Assembly (NCBI GenBank): GCA_022402465.1
Contig: JAKRSH010000007.1
Location: 1-64,000 of the forward strand
Length of the DNA stretch: 64,000 nucleotides
Source: Leptospiraceae bacterium
Lineage (GTDB): Bacteria; Spirochaetota; Leptospiria; Leptospirales; Leptospiraceae
Direction of reading: 5' to 3'
Part shown: positions 10,192-19,553 of the stretch, piece by piece
How the letters are laid out: every line of letters begins with the position of its first letter
Position numbering within the stretch: position 1 is the first letter of the stretch
Position numbers and translations under genes: made by a program
The notes under the pieces: generated by a model
What the model was told of the DNA's origin: nothing
Seen by the model: only the letters and a program-made list of their open reading frames with translations
Database searches by the model: none

Positions 10192-10784
10192 ACATCTACG
10201 TAATTCCTTTCATACTCTTTAATTTTATCAAAATTTTTAAGCGTCATTTCTATATCATCAAGACCCATCGTGATCCTATCCAAATTGGAACTTGATAAAC
10301 TAAATCTATACTGCTCACTGTGAAAGTTTATCTTTAACTCTTTTAAATCGATTCTCATTTCTTGAGAATTGTCTCTATCAAGATTAGATGTAATGGAGTT
10401 TACATTGTCCTTTGATAATTGGATTAATGCTATTCCATTCTTAGCGGCATTTGAGTAGAAAATATCTGCAAAAGATTCTGCTATAATAACCTTAAACCCA
10501 TAATCAGCCAAGGCCCAAGGGGCATGCTCTCTACTTGAACCACATCCAAAATTTTCCCCTGCTAATAAAATACTAGCATCTGAGTAAGCTGAATCATTTA
10601 GGATAAAATTTGGATTCTTTACATTTCCTTCTTGATCCATATATCTCCAGTTGAAGAAGAGTAATTTACCAAATCCTTTTTTATCTATCTTCTTCATAAA
10701 CTGTTTAGGAAGAATCTGATCTGTATCTATATCTTTTTTTATCAATGGTAATACTTTTCCTTTATGAATAGTCCATCCGTTCAT
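10188..10784 (-). CDS. leuD: 3-isopropylmalate dehydratase small subunit
   Basis: LeuD forms the swivel domain of isopropylmalate isomerase and works with LeuC to convert 2-isopropylmalate to 3-isopropylmalate in leucine synthesis. The 198-residue protein has the expected KKDIDTDQILPKQFMK segment near residue 18 and the conserved core GENFGCGSSREHAPWAL. In Leptospira the same LeuCD enzyme is known to serve the citramalate route to isoleucine, so a dual role is likely. The start codon overlaps the leuC stop (ATGA at 10781-10784), so the two are co-translated. Its 3' end overlaps that of recD on the opposite strand. Confidence 0.95.
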   Translation of the reverse strand: MNGWTIHKGKVLPLIKKDIDTDQILPKQFMKKIDKKGFGKLLFFNWRYMDQEGNVKNPNFILNDSAYSDASILLAGENFGCGSSREHAPWALADYGFKVIIAESFADIFYSNAAKNGIALIQLSKDNVNSITSNLDRDNSQEMRIDLKELKINFHSEQYRFSLSSSNLDRITMGLDDIEMTLKNFDKIKEYERNYVDV

Positions 10785-12196
10785 TTTGTTTCTCCTTTCT
10801 CTAAATCATATTTATTTCCGAATCTTCCTAAAATGGCAGTCGCAGCTGCTACTTCAGGACTCACTAAATGCGTTCTTCCGCCTCGACCCTGTCGATTTTC
10901 AAAATTCCGATTGGAAGTGGAAGCGCATCTCTCACCTTCTTGCAAATGATCATCATTCATTCCAAGACACATAGAGCAACCAGGGTGCCTCCATTCAAAT
11001 CCTGCATTCAATAAAATTTTATCCAAACCTTCTTTCTCAGCCTGACGCCTAACTCTACCTGATCCTGGTACAACAATTGCTGTAATAGATGGATGAACTT
11101 TTCTCCCTTCTACTATACCAGCTACGCTTCGAATGTCTTCCAATCTTCCATTGGTACAGGAACCTATGAACACCTTGTCCACATTAATTTCTTTCATCAT
11201 AGTTCCTGGTTCCAAATTCATATATTTTAATGCTGATTTAGCGGAGGCTCTCAATTTAGGATCTTTTATCTCTTCTGGATTTGGGATATGTCCATCTATA
11301 GAAGTTACTTGAGATGGATTCGTTCCCCAACTAACCATATTTAAACACTTACTTATGTCTATCTCAACTATCTTGTCAAATTTAGCATTTTCATCGGTTT
11401 TAAAATTTTTCCATTTATTTAAGGAACTAAACCATACCTCAGATTTTGGTGCATAATCTCTTCCTTTTAGATATTCATAGGTGATTTCGTCCGATGCTAT
11501 CATTCCTGATCTCGCCCCAGCCTCTACACTTAAATTACATAATGTCATTCGAGCTTCCATGCCCATTTTTTTGATTACATCACCTTGGAATTCGATTACA
11601 TAACCTTGGCCACCTTCTGTTCCAATTTTTGAAATGATAAACAAAGCAATGTCCTTAGAAGAAACGCTTTCCTCTACTTGACCAATCAAATTTATTAACA
11701 TTGATTTGGATTTTTTCATACGAACAGTTTGTGTTGTTAATATGTGTTCAACATCAGATGATCCAACACCAAATGCTAATGCACCAAATGCCCCATGCGT
11801 TGATGTATGCGAGTCACCACATGCAATAATATTTCCAGGTAATGTTAAGCCTAACTCTGGTCCAACAACATGAACAATTCCTTGGTCTGGGTGATCAACA
11901 TTTAATAAATTTACTCCAAATTCGCTAGTATTTGCTACCATCATTTCCATTTGCTTCTTTGAAATTGGTTCCGCTAATTCAATACTTCGATATCTAGTTG
12001 AAATATTATGGTCAATCACAGCAAAAGTCTTATCCCGTCGATGTATCTTTCTATTTTTATCTCGCAAACCTTGGAATGGTTGTGGTGATGTGACCTCATG
12101 TACTAAATGTTGGTCAACATAAAGAATAGCTTCATCTCCTTCTTCAAATATTACATGCGATTCCCAAATTTTATCGTATAAAGTTTTAGGTTTCAT
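10781..12196 (-). CDS. leuC: 3-isopropylmalate dehydratase large subunit
   Basis: LeuC is the catalytic [4Fe-4S] subunit of isopropylmalate isomerase. The 471-residue length is typical of the bacterial LeuC type. The aconitase-family signatures are present: GDSHTSTHGAFGALAFGVG, the first cluster cysteine in FIGSCTNGR, and the other two in HPGCSMCLGMN. The ATG is preceded by a good AAGGAG site. LeuC and LeuD are adjacent and overlapping; leuA and leuB are not in the window. A LysR gene diverges from leuC across 144 bases and may control it. Confidence 0.96.
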   Translation of the reverse strand: MKPKTLYDKIWESHVIFEEGDEAILYVDQHLVHEVTSPQPFQGLRDKNRKIHRRDKTFAVIDHNISTRYRSIELAEPISKKQMEMMVANTSEFGVNLLNVDHPDQGIVHVVGPELGLTLPGNIIACGDSHTSTHGAFGALAFGVGSSDVEHILTTQTVRMKKSKSMLINLIGQVEESVSSKDIALFIISKIGTEGGQGYVIEFQGDVIKKMGMEARMTLCNLSVEAGARSGMIASDEITYEYLKGRDYAPKSEVWFSSLNKWKNFKTDENAKFDKIVEIDISKCLNMVSWGTNPSQVTSIDGHIPNPEEIKDPKLRASAKSALKYMNLEPGTMMKEINVDKVFIGSCTNGRLEDIRSVAGIVEGRKVHPSITAIVVPGSGRVRRQAEKEGLDKILLNAGFEWRHPGCSMCLGMNDDHLQEGERCASTSNRNFENRQGRGGRTHLVSPEVAAATAILGRFGNKYDLEKGETK

Positions 12197-12261
12197 TGGT
12201 TTATCTCCTTTTGATTCTATATTAACTAAGCATAGCAGATTCAGAAGTATAATGCAAATAA

Positions 12262-12281
12262 ATATGTTTTATAAAATATAT
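12262..12281. promoter_or_regulatory. Near-perfect dyad between leuC and the LysR gene
   Basis: The 20 bases ATATGTTTTATAAAATATAT form an inverted repeat with one mismatched pair. The site is 65 bases upstream of leuC and 59 bases upstream of the LysR gene. Position and symmetry suit a LysR operator controlling both genes. The sequence is so AT-rich that chance symmetry is possible. Confidence 0.4.
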
Positions 12282-12340
12282 AACATTTTTTTATAGCTAA
12301 TTTTTCTAATATACTAAAGATATCAAAAGGTACTTAAATT

Positions 12341-13222
12341 ATGGAATTCAAGCAAATTAGGACTTTTTTAGAGATAGCAGAAGCAGGTACCTTTCAGAAG
12401 GCAGCACAGTCTCTAGGTTTATCGCAACCTGCTCTCTCACGACAGATTTTCCTTCTTGAGAAAGAATTGAAAGTTAAACTGATGATGCGTGGCCCTAAGA
12501 GTATTCGTTTAACGAAAGAAGGTGAAAAACTTCTAATCTACTCCAAAAGACTGAAAGATCTTTGGGAGGAAATTCTTGAAGCTATGAATGAAAACGGTTC
12601 AAATATTTCTGGTTCTTACTCTATTTCTGCTGGTGGTACAGTATCAGCTTGGATTCTTCCGAAAATTTTGATTCAAATCAAGAATAAATTTCCGAATGTA
12701 AAGCTTTCTGTCCGTGAAGGTGATAATTTGGAAACAAGAGAATCATTAATACAAGGAGACGTTGATTTAGCTATACTTACATCCCCAGTATCAATTCCAG
12801 GGATAGTAGCAAGAGGCTTTTTAAGAGATAAAATACTTCCTGTTGTTCCTAGGAATCATTTTCTTTTGCAGAATCGTAAGAATGTATTCAAATACTTAGA
12901 GAAAGAAAGCTTTATTTTCTATCATCCTGCATCTTCAATGCAAATAATTATTAACAAGAAACTTAAATCACTCAGAAGAAATTTCAAACCCTCTGTTGGT
13001 ATGGAACTCCGAAGTGTTGAATCAGTTGTCAAAAGTATTGAGGCAGGACTAGGAATTGGTTTCCTCTCAAAATTCAGCATTCCAAATAGCCTTGCTGCTC
13101 TAGCTATACCTGAATTAGAAATGGAAAGAAGTTTCGAAATCTGCCATAGAAAAAACCCCAGAGTAGGAATCTCATTGCTTACGGACGAAATAATCCAAAT
13201 TACGAATTCTCTTTACAAATAG
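12341..13222 (+). CDS. LysR-family transcriptional regulator
   Basis: This 293-residue protein has the LysR architecture. An N-terminal winged helix-turn-helix spans residues 1-60 (MEFKQIRTFLEIAEAGTFQ, then AAQSLGLSQPALSRQI). It is followed by a linker helix and a periplasmic-binding-protein-like effector domain from about residue 88 (SISAGGTVSAWILPKILIQ). The gene diverges from leuCD, the usual arrangement of a LysR regulator and its target, so control of leucine or branched-chain synthesis is a fair inference. The effector is not predictable. The upstream site (AAAGGT) is a modest ribosome-binding site 9-10 bases from the ATG. Confidence 0.9.
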   Translation: MEFKQIRTFLEIAEAGTFQKAAQSLGLSQPALSRQIFLLEKELKVKLMMRGPKSIRLTKEGEKLLIYSKRLKDLWEEILEAMNENGSNISGSYSISAGGTVSAWILPKILIQIKNKFPNVKLSVREGDNLETRESLIQGDVDLAILTSPVSIPGIVARGFLRDKILPVVPRNHFLLQNRKNVFKYLEKESFIFYHPASSMQIIINKKLKSLRRNFKPSVGMELRSVESVVKSIEAGLGIGFLSKFSIPNSLAALAIPELEMERSFEICHRKNPRVGISLLTDEIIQITNSLYK

Positions 13223-13300
13223 CAATCATTAGACAATCGTCTTATATTTTAATATTTTGATTTTAGATAGATTACGAATAAGAATAAAAAAATTCTTGAT

Positions 13301-13326
13301 TACATATATAAATATTTATATATGTA
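13301..13326. promoter_or_regulatory. Perfect 26-bp palindrome upstream of the PadR gene
   Basis: Positions 13301-13326 read identically on both strands (left half TACATATATAAAT). The palindrome ends 27 bases before the PadR start codon. PadR-family operators typically contain ATGT and ACAT half-sites, and this palindrome is bounded by TACAT and ATGTA. A further TTTATGT half-site follows at about 13329-13335. It is a strong candidate autoregulatory operator. Confidence 0.6.
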
Positions 13327-13353
13327 TATTTATGTATAAATCTGGCAATTTTT

Positions 13354-13920
13354 ATGCTTAAATATGCCATACTTGGTTTTTTAAATTATAGATCCATGTT
13401 TGGATACGAACTGAAACAAAGTATGGATGGATCCATCCAACATTTCTGGCATTCTAAGCTAAGCCAGATTTATATGACACTGAAATCCTTAGAATCAGAT
13501 AAACTACTTGTGTCTGAAATCGAGAACCAAGATGACAAACCAGATCGCAAAAGATATTCAATAACAGAATTAGGAAAGCAGGATTTACGAGAGTGGCTGA
13601 ATAAACCATTGCTTACAATAAATCCGCACAAGGATGAACTCTTACTCAAACTTTTTTTCTCTGCAAGTGTAGACAAATCGGATCTTATCCAAGAACTATC
13701 TCTTCTAAAAAAGTTACACTTACAAAAACTGAAAACCTACCAATCTTCCACTAAAGAAATTATTTCTAATTCGACTAAGCATGAACCCAAGATAAAAGAG
13801 GATGCGATACTTTGGGAAGCAACTAGAAGAATGGGTGAAATGTATGAGTCTATGTACATTCAATGGATAGATGAAACTCTTATTATTCTACAGAAAAAAT
13901 TTAAAGGAAGAAAATCATAA
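13354..13920 (+). CDS. PadR-family transcriptional regulator
   Basis: This is a 188-residue PadR regulator of the longer subfamily with a C-terminal dimerisation domain. The winged helix-turn-helix occupies residues 1-85: LKYAILGFLNYRSMFGYELK, then KLSQIYMTLKSLESDKL, then RKRYSITELGKQDLREWL. The remaining ~100 residues form the Vir_act_alpha_C-type helical domain. PadR proteins usually repress a neighbouring gene and themselves. Here the downstream gene starts within the stop codon (TAATG at 13918-13922), so the two form an operon. No clear ribosome-binding site precedes the ATG (CAATTTTT), which may mean weak or leaderless translation. The palindrome at 13301-13326 is the likely operator. 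Confidence 0.9.
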   Translation: MLKYAILGFLNYRSMFGYELKQSMDGSIQHFWHSKLSQIYMTLKSLESDKLLVSEIENQDDKPDRKRYSITELGKQDLREWLNKPLLTINPHKDELLLKLFFSASVDKSDLIQELSLLKKLHLQKLKTYQSSTKEIISNSTKHEPKIKEDAILWEATRRMGEMYESMYIQWIDETLIILQKKFKGRKS

Positions 13921-15206
13921 TGTCATCTCATCAATATTTCACTAGAGTTTATTCTAGATTGAGAAAAATTCATATCATTGATTCAATCTACAACAAGAAT
14001 TCCTTCCTGTATAGAGAAATTAGTTTAATGCTATGTTTACTATTGCTAAATACTTGTTCTTCCTTGACTGAGCAAGAAAGAAAAGCCAAACTTATTCAGA
14101 TATTTCATTCAACCTTTGATTCTTCTAGATCAAGCAAATCGGCAGTCTTACTCATTCACTCTGATAGATTAGAAATACACACCAAGGCTTCTGCAGGTGC
14201 AGTGAAAAACAAGAATGACTATTTAGCTACGAATGTCGATCAGCCTTTTCACATCGCAAGTGTTGGTAAATTATTTACTGCCGCTTTAATTTTTAAAGAA
14301 ATTGAATCCAATAAAATCAAACTAGACGACAAAGTAGAAAGCATTTTAGGTAAAGAGAGATTAAGAGGCTTATTTGTATTCAAAAATGTCGATTACTCTC
14401 ATGAGGTAACCATTGCTCAGTTACTCAATCATACATCCGGAGTTGATGATTATTTTGAATCTACTTCTGATAGCAAGAAAGGTTTGATTCATGAAATTAT
14501 TTCTGAACCAAATCGATTCTGGACACCACAAGATTTAATCGAATATACAAGAAGTCAGCAATCAGCACTTTCGAGGCCAGGTACAGAATTCCATTACTCA
14601 GATACGGGCTATGTTTTATTAGGTTTAATTTTAGAAAAAATAAATCGCAAACCTTTTGAACAAATTTTGGAACAGAAGATTTTTCAGCCATTTAATCTCA
14701 AGCATACCTACATGCACTTAAGATCAAAGCCACAGATCAAGACTTCTCTTTCTCTTTCACCAATTTTTCTCATGAACCAAGATGTTACAAACTTCCAAAG
14801 TATAAGTGCAGATTGGGCAGGAGGTGGTTTGATTTCTACTACCGAAGATCTATTGAAATTTATGAAAGCTTTAACCTCGGGTAAAATCATATCAAAAGAA
14901 TCCTATAATTCCATGAAGGGAAATTATAAATTTTTAGATGGAATTCAATATGGATATGGCTTGATGAATGTGAAATTCGGAGAAATGTCTATCCTTATTC
15001 CTAATATAGCAAATCTAGAAGGACATTCTGGTATTCTAGGCACACATTTGTTTTACATTCCTGAATTTGATACAACCATAGTAGCAAATTTTGGAAGTTC
15101 AGAAGATATTGACAGCAGCTATGAAATGCTTTACTGGATACTATCTGAACTTGAAAGTATCAATACTATTCACCAAAAATCTAATAACCAAGAGCCAAAG
15201 CTATGA
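13920..15206 (+). CDS. Beta-lactamase-family serine hydrolase, probable lipoprotein
   Basis: This 428-residue protein belongs to the class C beta-lactamase / penicillin-binding-protein-like serine hydrolases. The catalytic SxxK motif is SVGK (near residue 114, within HIASVGKLFTAALIF). The second motif is YSDTGY near residue 225, with Asp in place of the usual Asn. The third is HSG near residue 368 (GHSGILGTHLFY). Members include esterases, D-amino-acid peptidases and lactamase-like proteins; the substrate is unknown. A hydrophobic stretch ending LLLLNTCSS looks like a lipobox, but it begins about 36 residues in. Translation may instead start at the ATG at 14028 to give a normal lipoprotein signal. 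The gene is coupled to the PadR gene by a TAATG overlap. Confidence 0.85.
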   Translation: MSSHQYFTRVYSRLRKIHIIDSIYNKNSFLYREISLMLCLLLLNTCSSLTEQERKAKLIQIFHSTFDSSRSSKSAVLLIHSDRLEIHTKASAGAVKNKNDYLATNVDQPFHIASVGKLFTAALIFKEIESNKIKLDDKVESILGKERLRGLFVFKNVDYSHEVTIAQLLNHTSGVDDYFESTSDSKKGLIHEIISEPNRFWTPQDLIEYTRSQQSALSRPGTEFHYSDTGYVLLGLILEKINRKPFEQILEQKIFQPFNLKHTYMHLRSKPQIKTSLSLSPIFLMNQDVTNFQSISADWAGGGLISTTEDLLKFMKALTSGKIISKESYNSMKGNYKFLDGIQYGYGLMNVKFGEMSILIPNIANLEGHSGILGTHLFYIPEFDTTIVANFGSSEDIDSSYEMLYWILSELESINTIHQKSNNQEPKL

Positions 15207-15230
15207 AACTTATCAAGTCACTTTCTACTG

Positions 15231-15266
15231 AAAAAACATCTCATTGCAAGTTTCTTATGAGGATGT
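15231..15266 (-). terminator. Probable terminator of the lipoprotein gene at 15347
   Basis: Read on the minus strand, ACATCCTCAT and ATGAGATGT form a stem with one bulge around a loop of about 12 bases, followed directly by TTTTTT. It lies 80 bases beyond the stop of the minus-strand lipoprotein gene. Confidence 0.5.
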
Positions 15267-15346
15267 CTAGCACTGAGATTATAAGGTAAATCGGTATTGC
15301 GTAATAATTATCTATTGTCGAGTAGTATTTGTGCAATACTTATAAA

Positions 15347-16168
15347 TTATCGATAGGTACTTAAATGAGTATACACAACTCGTGCATCTAAATCTTTGAA
15401 TTTTCCATCTATTGTACGCATAGGTGGAACTCTACCTGTGTATGTTAAAATAGTTTTCTTAGATGTATCAAAATCTAAAATAAAAGGTGAAAGAAACAAA
15501 CCTATCAATCTATTTGTAGGCTTCATTTCAAATCGAGTTACCAACTTAGTATTCTCTACCATTCGCACTTCAAACCGGTAAGATTGTTTCATTTCTGCAA
15601 CCACGAATTGCAAATAGAAACTAGAACCATTAGTAAGCTCATCCCATTGACTACTAATTAATCCAAAGAGTGTGGGCCCTACTGCAACAGGATCCCTTAC
15701 GCCTTCTTCAGTATGTACTATTTTTCCGCTTCTTTCTGTTACTAAGTATTTCAAAATTTTACCATCTTGCACGACTTTAGTTCTAATGCCAGTTTGACCA
15801 TTTGTTGATTCAAATTCAAGAAAAGCAAAATTCGAAGAATACCTGGCACTTTGAATGACAACTAAATTTCTACCTGCATCATGAGTGATATGAGTTGCAG
15901 TAGTAATACCATTGGACACTTTGACTCTCCGTTCATAGGCAAAGACTTGCTCAGATTCAGTTGGACCCAATGGATAAACTGAGCCTTCATAAATCAATGT
16001 TCCTGCTAATTCAGAAGAATTCTTATATTCTTTGAGTGTATTGATAATGGAAGGGGCAATTTTATTATTTTGAGTTGCACAACTCCATAATATACACAAG
16101 GGAAAAAGAGCTGTAATCGCAATTTTAACATTCATAGATATTAAAAATTTGTTAAAGAATTGTATCAT
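15347..16168 (-). CDS. Hypothetical lipoprotein
   Basis: This 273-residue protein has an N-terminal signal sequence (ITALFPLCILWSC) ending in a plausible spirochaete lipobox with Cys at about residue 29, so it is probably membrane-anchored in the periplasm or at the outer membrane. The rest is rich in beta-strand patterns (LVVIQSARYSSNFAFLEFES; SFYLQFVVAEMKQSYRFEVR). No enzymatic motif or known family is recognised. A good AAGGAAA site precedes the ATG. It stands alone between a convergent serine-hydrolase gene and an AraC gene in the same direction. Confidence 0.7.
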   Translation of the reverse strand: MIQFFNKFLISMNVKIAITALFPLCILWSCATQNNKIAPSIINTLKEYKNSSELAGTLIYEGSVYPLGPTESEQVFAYERRVKVSNGITTATHITHDAGRNLVVIQSARYSSNFAFLEFESTNGQTGIRTKVVQDGKILKYLVTERSGKIVHTEEGVRDPVAVGPTLFGLISSQWDELTNGSSFYLQFVVAEMKQSYRFEVRMVENTKLVTRFEMKPTNRLIGLFLSPFILDFDTSKKTILTYTGRVPPMRTIDGKFKDLDARVVYTHLSTYR

Positions 16169-16286
16169 TTATTTATTTCCTTTCTAATGAAATCTAAACA
16201 AAGTATACAAGAATAAATTAAATGGATCGACCTGAATTATAAATCAAATCGAAAAAAGTGGAATTATTGAGAATAATTTAAGTAAT

Positions 16287-17357
16287 TTAATTTTTATTTC
16301 TAAATTCAGAAGGCGAGCATCCGACTTCTTTTTGAAATGATGAGTTGAAAGCACTTTTTGAATTAAATCCTACTTGGTAAGCAATAGCTAACACAGTGGT
16401 CTCTCTTTCTTCAAGTAGAAGTTTTTTGGCTTCTCGAATTCTATATCTGTTGATAAAGCTTACGAAATTTATCTTTAAGAAATCATTGAAAAACTCAGAA
16501 AGTTGGTGTTGGGACAATCCAAGTTCTGTTGCGAAACTTTTAAGCGAAATATCTTCCTCACAATAAATTTTATCATTTTCCATCAATTGTTCTAATTCAG
16601 ATTGAATATTTTTTAAATCATGATCTTTTAATCGCGATTTAATGTATCTACCTCTGCGTACAATTTTTTCTAACTCTCCAAAAAATTCGGGTGTTCTGAT
16701 TCTTAGAAAATAAATTCCAATTAAAATCATAATAAGCAGAAAAATACTCACTTCTAGAAAAACTATACTTCGAAAAAGAAATCCAATCAAAGAAAATAAA
16801 GATACCATGAATGCCATTAAAAGTATAAACAGCATTATACGAGAATATTTTTCTTCAATGCCTTTGCGATACCCTATAGAACTTAGAATTTTTCTACCAG
16901 AAATAAATACATATATTAGAAAATGTAAATTTAAAAATCCTAAGTAAGGGAACTCTCTTGAAGATGTTGGTGATTTCATTGTTGCAAGTATATTCTCTTT
17001 TGCATATAAACTTCCATCAAGGTGAAATAAAATTAAACTCAAAATTGAAATTATAGCAGGAATTAAATGAGGAAATAGTTTTGTTGTAGATGGAATCTTT
17101 AGTCTTTGCTCCGCATAACGTGAAAAGAAAGGTCCTATAAATAAATTAAATGGAATATACCAACCAAGTAAGAATGGAAATTCAAGTATAATCCCAGTAA
17201 ACAATAAATACGCATGTAAAGACATTATAAATATTGAAACTAAAGCAATAGATAGCATCCAACTAAACTTATTTCGAGAGAAAGATACAATCTCTCCAAT
17301 ACTATAAAGTAAGGATAGTATCGAGACCATTAGAAGGCTGATTAGAAAGATTTGCAT
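16287..17357 (-). CDS. AraC-family regulator with membrane-sensor N-terminus
   Basis: This 356-residue protein joins about seven hydrophobic helices (residues 1-215, e.g. MQIFLISLLMVSILSLLYSI and IMLFILLMAFMVSLFSLIGF) to a C-terminal AraC-type double helix-turn-helix. Visible DNA-binding signatures are SLKSFATELGLSQHQLSEFF and TTVLAIAYQVGFNSKSAFNS, ending in GCSPSEFRN. The layout implies a membrane-bound transcription factor that senses an external or membrane signal directly. Two relatives are at 42576 and 53871. The phosphoesterase gene lies 54 bases upstream in the same direction and may be co-transcribed. Its targets are unknown. Confidence 0.88.
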   Translation of the reverse strand: MQIFLISLLMVSILSLLYSIGEIVSFSRNKFSWMLSIALVSIFIMSLHAYLLFTGIILEFPFLLGWYIPFNLFIGPFFSRYAEQRLKIPSTTKLFPHLIPAIISILSLILFHLDGSLYAKENILATMKSPTSSREFPYLGFLNLHFLIYVFISGRKILSSIGYRKGIEEKYSRIMLFILLMAFMVSLFSLIGFLFRSIVFLEVSIFLLIMILIGIYFLRIRTPEFFGELEKIVRRGRYIKSRLKDHDLKNIQSELEQLMENDKIYCEEDISLKSFATELGLSQHQLSEFFNDFLKINFVSFINRYRIREAKKLLLEERETTVLAIAYQVGFNSKSAFNSSFQKEVGCSPSEFRNKN

Positions 17358-17411
17358 AAATTTCTATATTTGCAGATGATTTACTAATGAAAGGAAATAA
17401 AATATTTGATA

Positions 17412-18179
17412 CTAAAGCTTCAAACTGGAAATTTCTTTTAGATTGTAATCCATTAAATAAAAATCACCATCCTTAGACTCTGCAATAAATGTACAACTAT
17501 CGACCCAGTCTCCATCATTCATATAAATACAAGAATCTATCATCTTCATTCCAGGAGTGTGGGTATGACCACAAATCACACCATCAACACTATGTTGCTT
17601 TGAATAATCAATGAGTATGGTTTCAAATTTAGTGATATTGGATAAGGCTGTTTTCACTTTTGATTTTAAAAATCCAGCAAGCGACCAATATTCCTTACCG
17701 AAAAATTTGCGAATTTTGTTTAGTAAGGAATTCAAATAAACCACAAAGTCGTACGTTTTGTCACCGAGGTGGTACAACCAACCAAGGTTTCTTAAAAATC
17801 CATCAAACTGATCTCCATGTATGAGAAGAAATTGTTTCTCTTTGACTGAATTGTAAATGAGAAAATCACAAATTTCAATTTCACCGAATTGAAAGTAATT
17901 TTTGTGTAAAAGGTCTCTAAAGACCATATCATGATTCCCTATTATGTATTTTACATTTCTCTTGCGACTGTACTTCAAAATCTTCTCAATCACCTTACTA
18001 TGATTCTTATCCCAATACCAGTGAGAATTCAAGGCCCAAAGATCGACAATGTCTCCAATCAAGAAAAGATTTTCGAATTTAATCTTTTTTAGAAGATCAA
18101 GCAACAATCCAGCTTTGCAATGAGATGTTCCCAAATGTAGATCGGAAATAAAAATTGATTTGAACTTTTTCTTTTTCAT
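17412..18179 (-). CDS. Metallophosphoesterase, UDP-2,3-diacylglucosamine diphosphatase-like
   Basis: This protein of about 255 residues is a calcineurin-like phosphoesterase of the LpxH type (COG2908). Metal ligands are visible in order: DLHLG (DxH), GDIVDLW (GDxxD), GNHD, HGDQFD and GHTHTPG. LpxH hydrolyses UDP-2,3-diacylglucosamine in lipid A synthesis at the inner membrane face. Canonical LpxH has GNRD where this protein has GNHD, so it may be an LpxH2-type paralogue with a different substrate. The ATG at 18179 is preferred because the in-frame TTG at 18191 has no ribosome-binding site. It diverges from purT. Confidence 0.8.
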   Translation of the reverse strand: MKKKKFKSIFISDLHLGTSHCKAGLLLDLLKKIKFENLFLIGDIVDLWALNSHWYWDKNHSKVIEKILKYSRKRNVKYIIGNHDMVFRDLLHKNYFQFGEIEICDFLIYNSVKEKQFLLIHGDQFDGFLRNLGWLYHLGDKTYDFVVYLNSLLNKIRKFFGKEYWSLAGFLKSKVKTALSNITKFETILIDYSKQHSVDGVICGHTHTPGMKMIDSCIYMNDGDWVDSCTFIAESKDGDFYLMDYNLKEISSLKL

Positions 18180-18377
18180 CTCTTCTGCCAATTTAATTCT
18201 ATTCTGAATTTTTAAAGCAATTAATTATTTTTCTAGCACATTTCATTTACAAATTACCAAAGAAGACTCATTTCTAAATTCATGAGGAAATCCTTCGAAT
18301 ATCATATTCTTAGTTTCCAATTGTAATAAATCTGAATCCTTGTTGAAATCTTTTTGTATTATTTCGAAGTAGTGAAT

Positions 18378-19550
18378 ATGATTGGGACTATTTACAAAGG
18401 TAATGCAACTAAATTAATGCTTCTTGGCTCTGGGGAATTAGGAAAAGAGGTTGCTATAGAAGCGAACCGATTAGGGATTCATGTTATAGCATGTGACCGT
18501 TATGCGAATGCTCCTGCAATGTTAGTTGCACAAGAATCTATCATACTGAATATGCTTGATCCTATAGAATTAGAAAAACTGATTCGAGAAACTAAGCCTG
18601 ACTATATCGTTCCAGAAATCGAAGCAATTCATACTGAAACTCTTGTGAAACTGGAGAAGGAAGGATTCAATATTATTCCCAGTGCTAAAGCGGTGAATCT
18701 CACAATGAATCGGGAAGGCATTCGAAATTTTGCAAGCAAGGAATTAGGCTTAAAGACATCCAAGTATGAGTTTGCAGATAATTTTGAGGCTTTTAAGTCT
18801 GCCGTTCAAAAGATTGGAATTCCCTGTGTAGTAAAACCCATCATGAGTTCCTCAGGCAAAGGACAGAGTCTGATTCGTTCTGAAACTGAAATTGCCAAGG
18901 CATGGGACTATGGTCAGACGGGTGGAAGATCTGGCAAAGGTAGAATGATCATAGAAGAGTTCATAACATTTGACTTCGAGATAACTCTTCTAACTATACG
19001 CCATACCGGTGGGACTACCTTCTTACCCCCGATTGGACACAGACAGGTTAACGGTGATTATGTGGAATCTTGGATGCCACAGCCAATGTCTGATCTGGCG
19101 ATCTCTAAAGCAAAGCAGATAGCTGAAAAGGTAACCAGTGGATTAGGAGGCTTTGGTCTTTTCGGTGTAGAGTTATTTGTTCAATCGGACGAAGTGTACT
19201 TCAGTGAGGTATCTCCTAGACCACATGATACCGGACTGGTCACCTTGATTTCACAGAATTACTCTGAATTTTCTCTGCATGCAAGAGCCTTGCTTAAGCT
19301 ACCAATTCCTGAAATAATTTTCCAAATTCCTGCTGCAAGTTCTGCCATCCTTTTGGAAGCAGATACAGACCAGCCTGCATATGAAGGACTTGCTGATGCT
19401 TTAGGTGTATCTGGAGTTGATATCAAAATCTTTGGTAAACCCGATCTTCATGGCAAACGTAGAATGGGTGTTGCACTTGCCTTAGGTAGCTCTATAGAAG
19501 ATGCAAGACAAAAGGCAAATTCTGCAAGAGATAAGATAATAATCTCCTGA
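18378..19550 (+). CDS. purT: Formate-dependent phosphoribosylglycinamide formyltransferase
   Basis: PurT is an ATP-grasp enzyme that formylates glycinamide ribonucleotide with formate and ATP, the folate-independent third step of purine synthesis. From the ATG at 18378 the protein is 390 residues (E. coli 392). Characteristic segments are [20 protein letters not shown], the ATP-grasp lid and loop [12 protein letters not shown], then [18 protein letters not shown] and the metal-binding [17 protein letters not shown] longer frame from a TTG at 18354 would add eight atypical residues. The gene converges on the cyclase gene at 19554 with only three bases between the stops. Its presence suggests that formate is available in the cell. 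Confidence 0.95.
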   Translation: MIGTIYKGNATKLMLLGSGELGKEVAIEANRLGIHVIACDRYANAPAMLVAQESIILNMLDPIELEKLIRETKPDYIVPEIEAIHTETLVKLEKEGFNIIPSAKAVNLTMNREGIRNFASKELGLKTSKYEFADNFEAFKSAVQKIGIPCVVKPIMSSSGKGQSLIRSETEIAKAWDYGQTGGRSGKGRMIIEEFITFDFEITLLTIRHTGGTTFLPPIGHRQVNGDYVESWMPQPMSDLAISKAKQIAEKVTSGLGGFGLFGVELFVQSDEVYFSEVSPRPHDTGLVTLISQNYSEFSLHARALLKLPIPEIIFQIPAASSAILLEADTDQPAYEGLADALGVSGVDIKIFGKPDLHGKRRMGVALALGSSIEDARQKANSARDKIIIS

Positions 19551-19553
19551 AAC

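Noticed and set aside
13223-13260. Short stem (AGAC-AATC-GTCT) after the LysR gene as a terminator
   Set aside because: The stem is only four to five pairs and the following sequence is mixed A/T, so it is not distinguishable from background.
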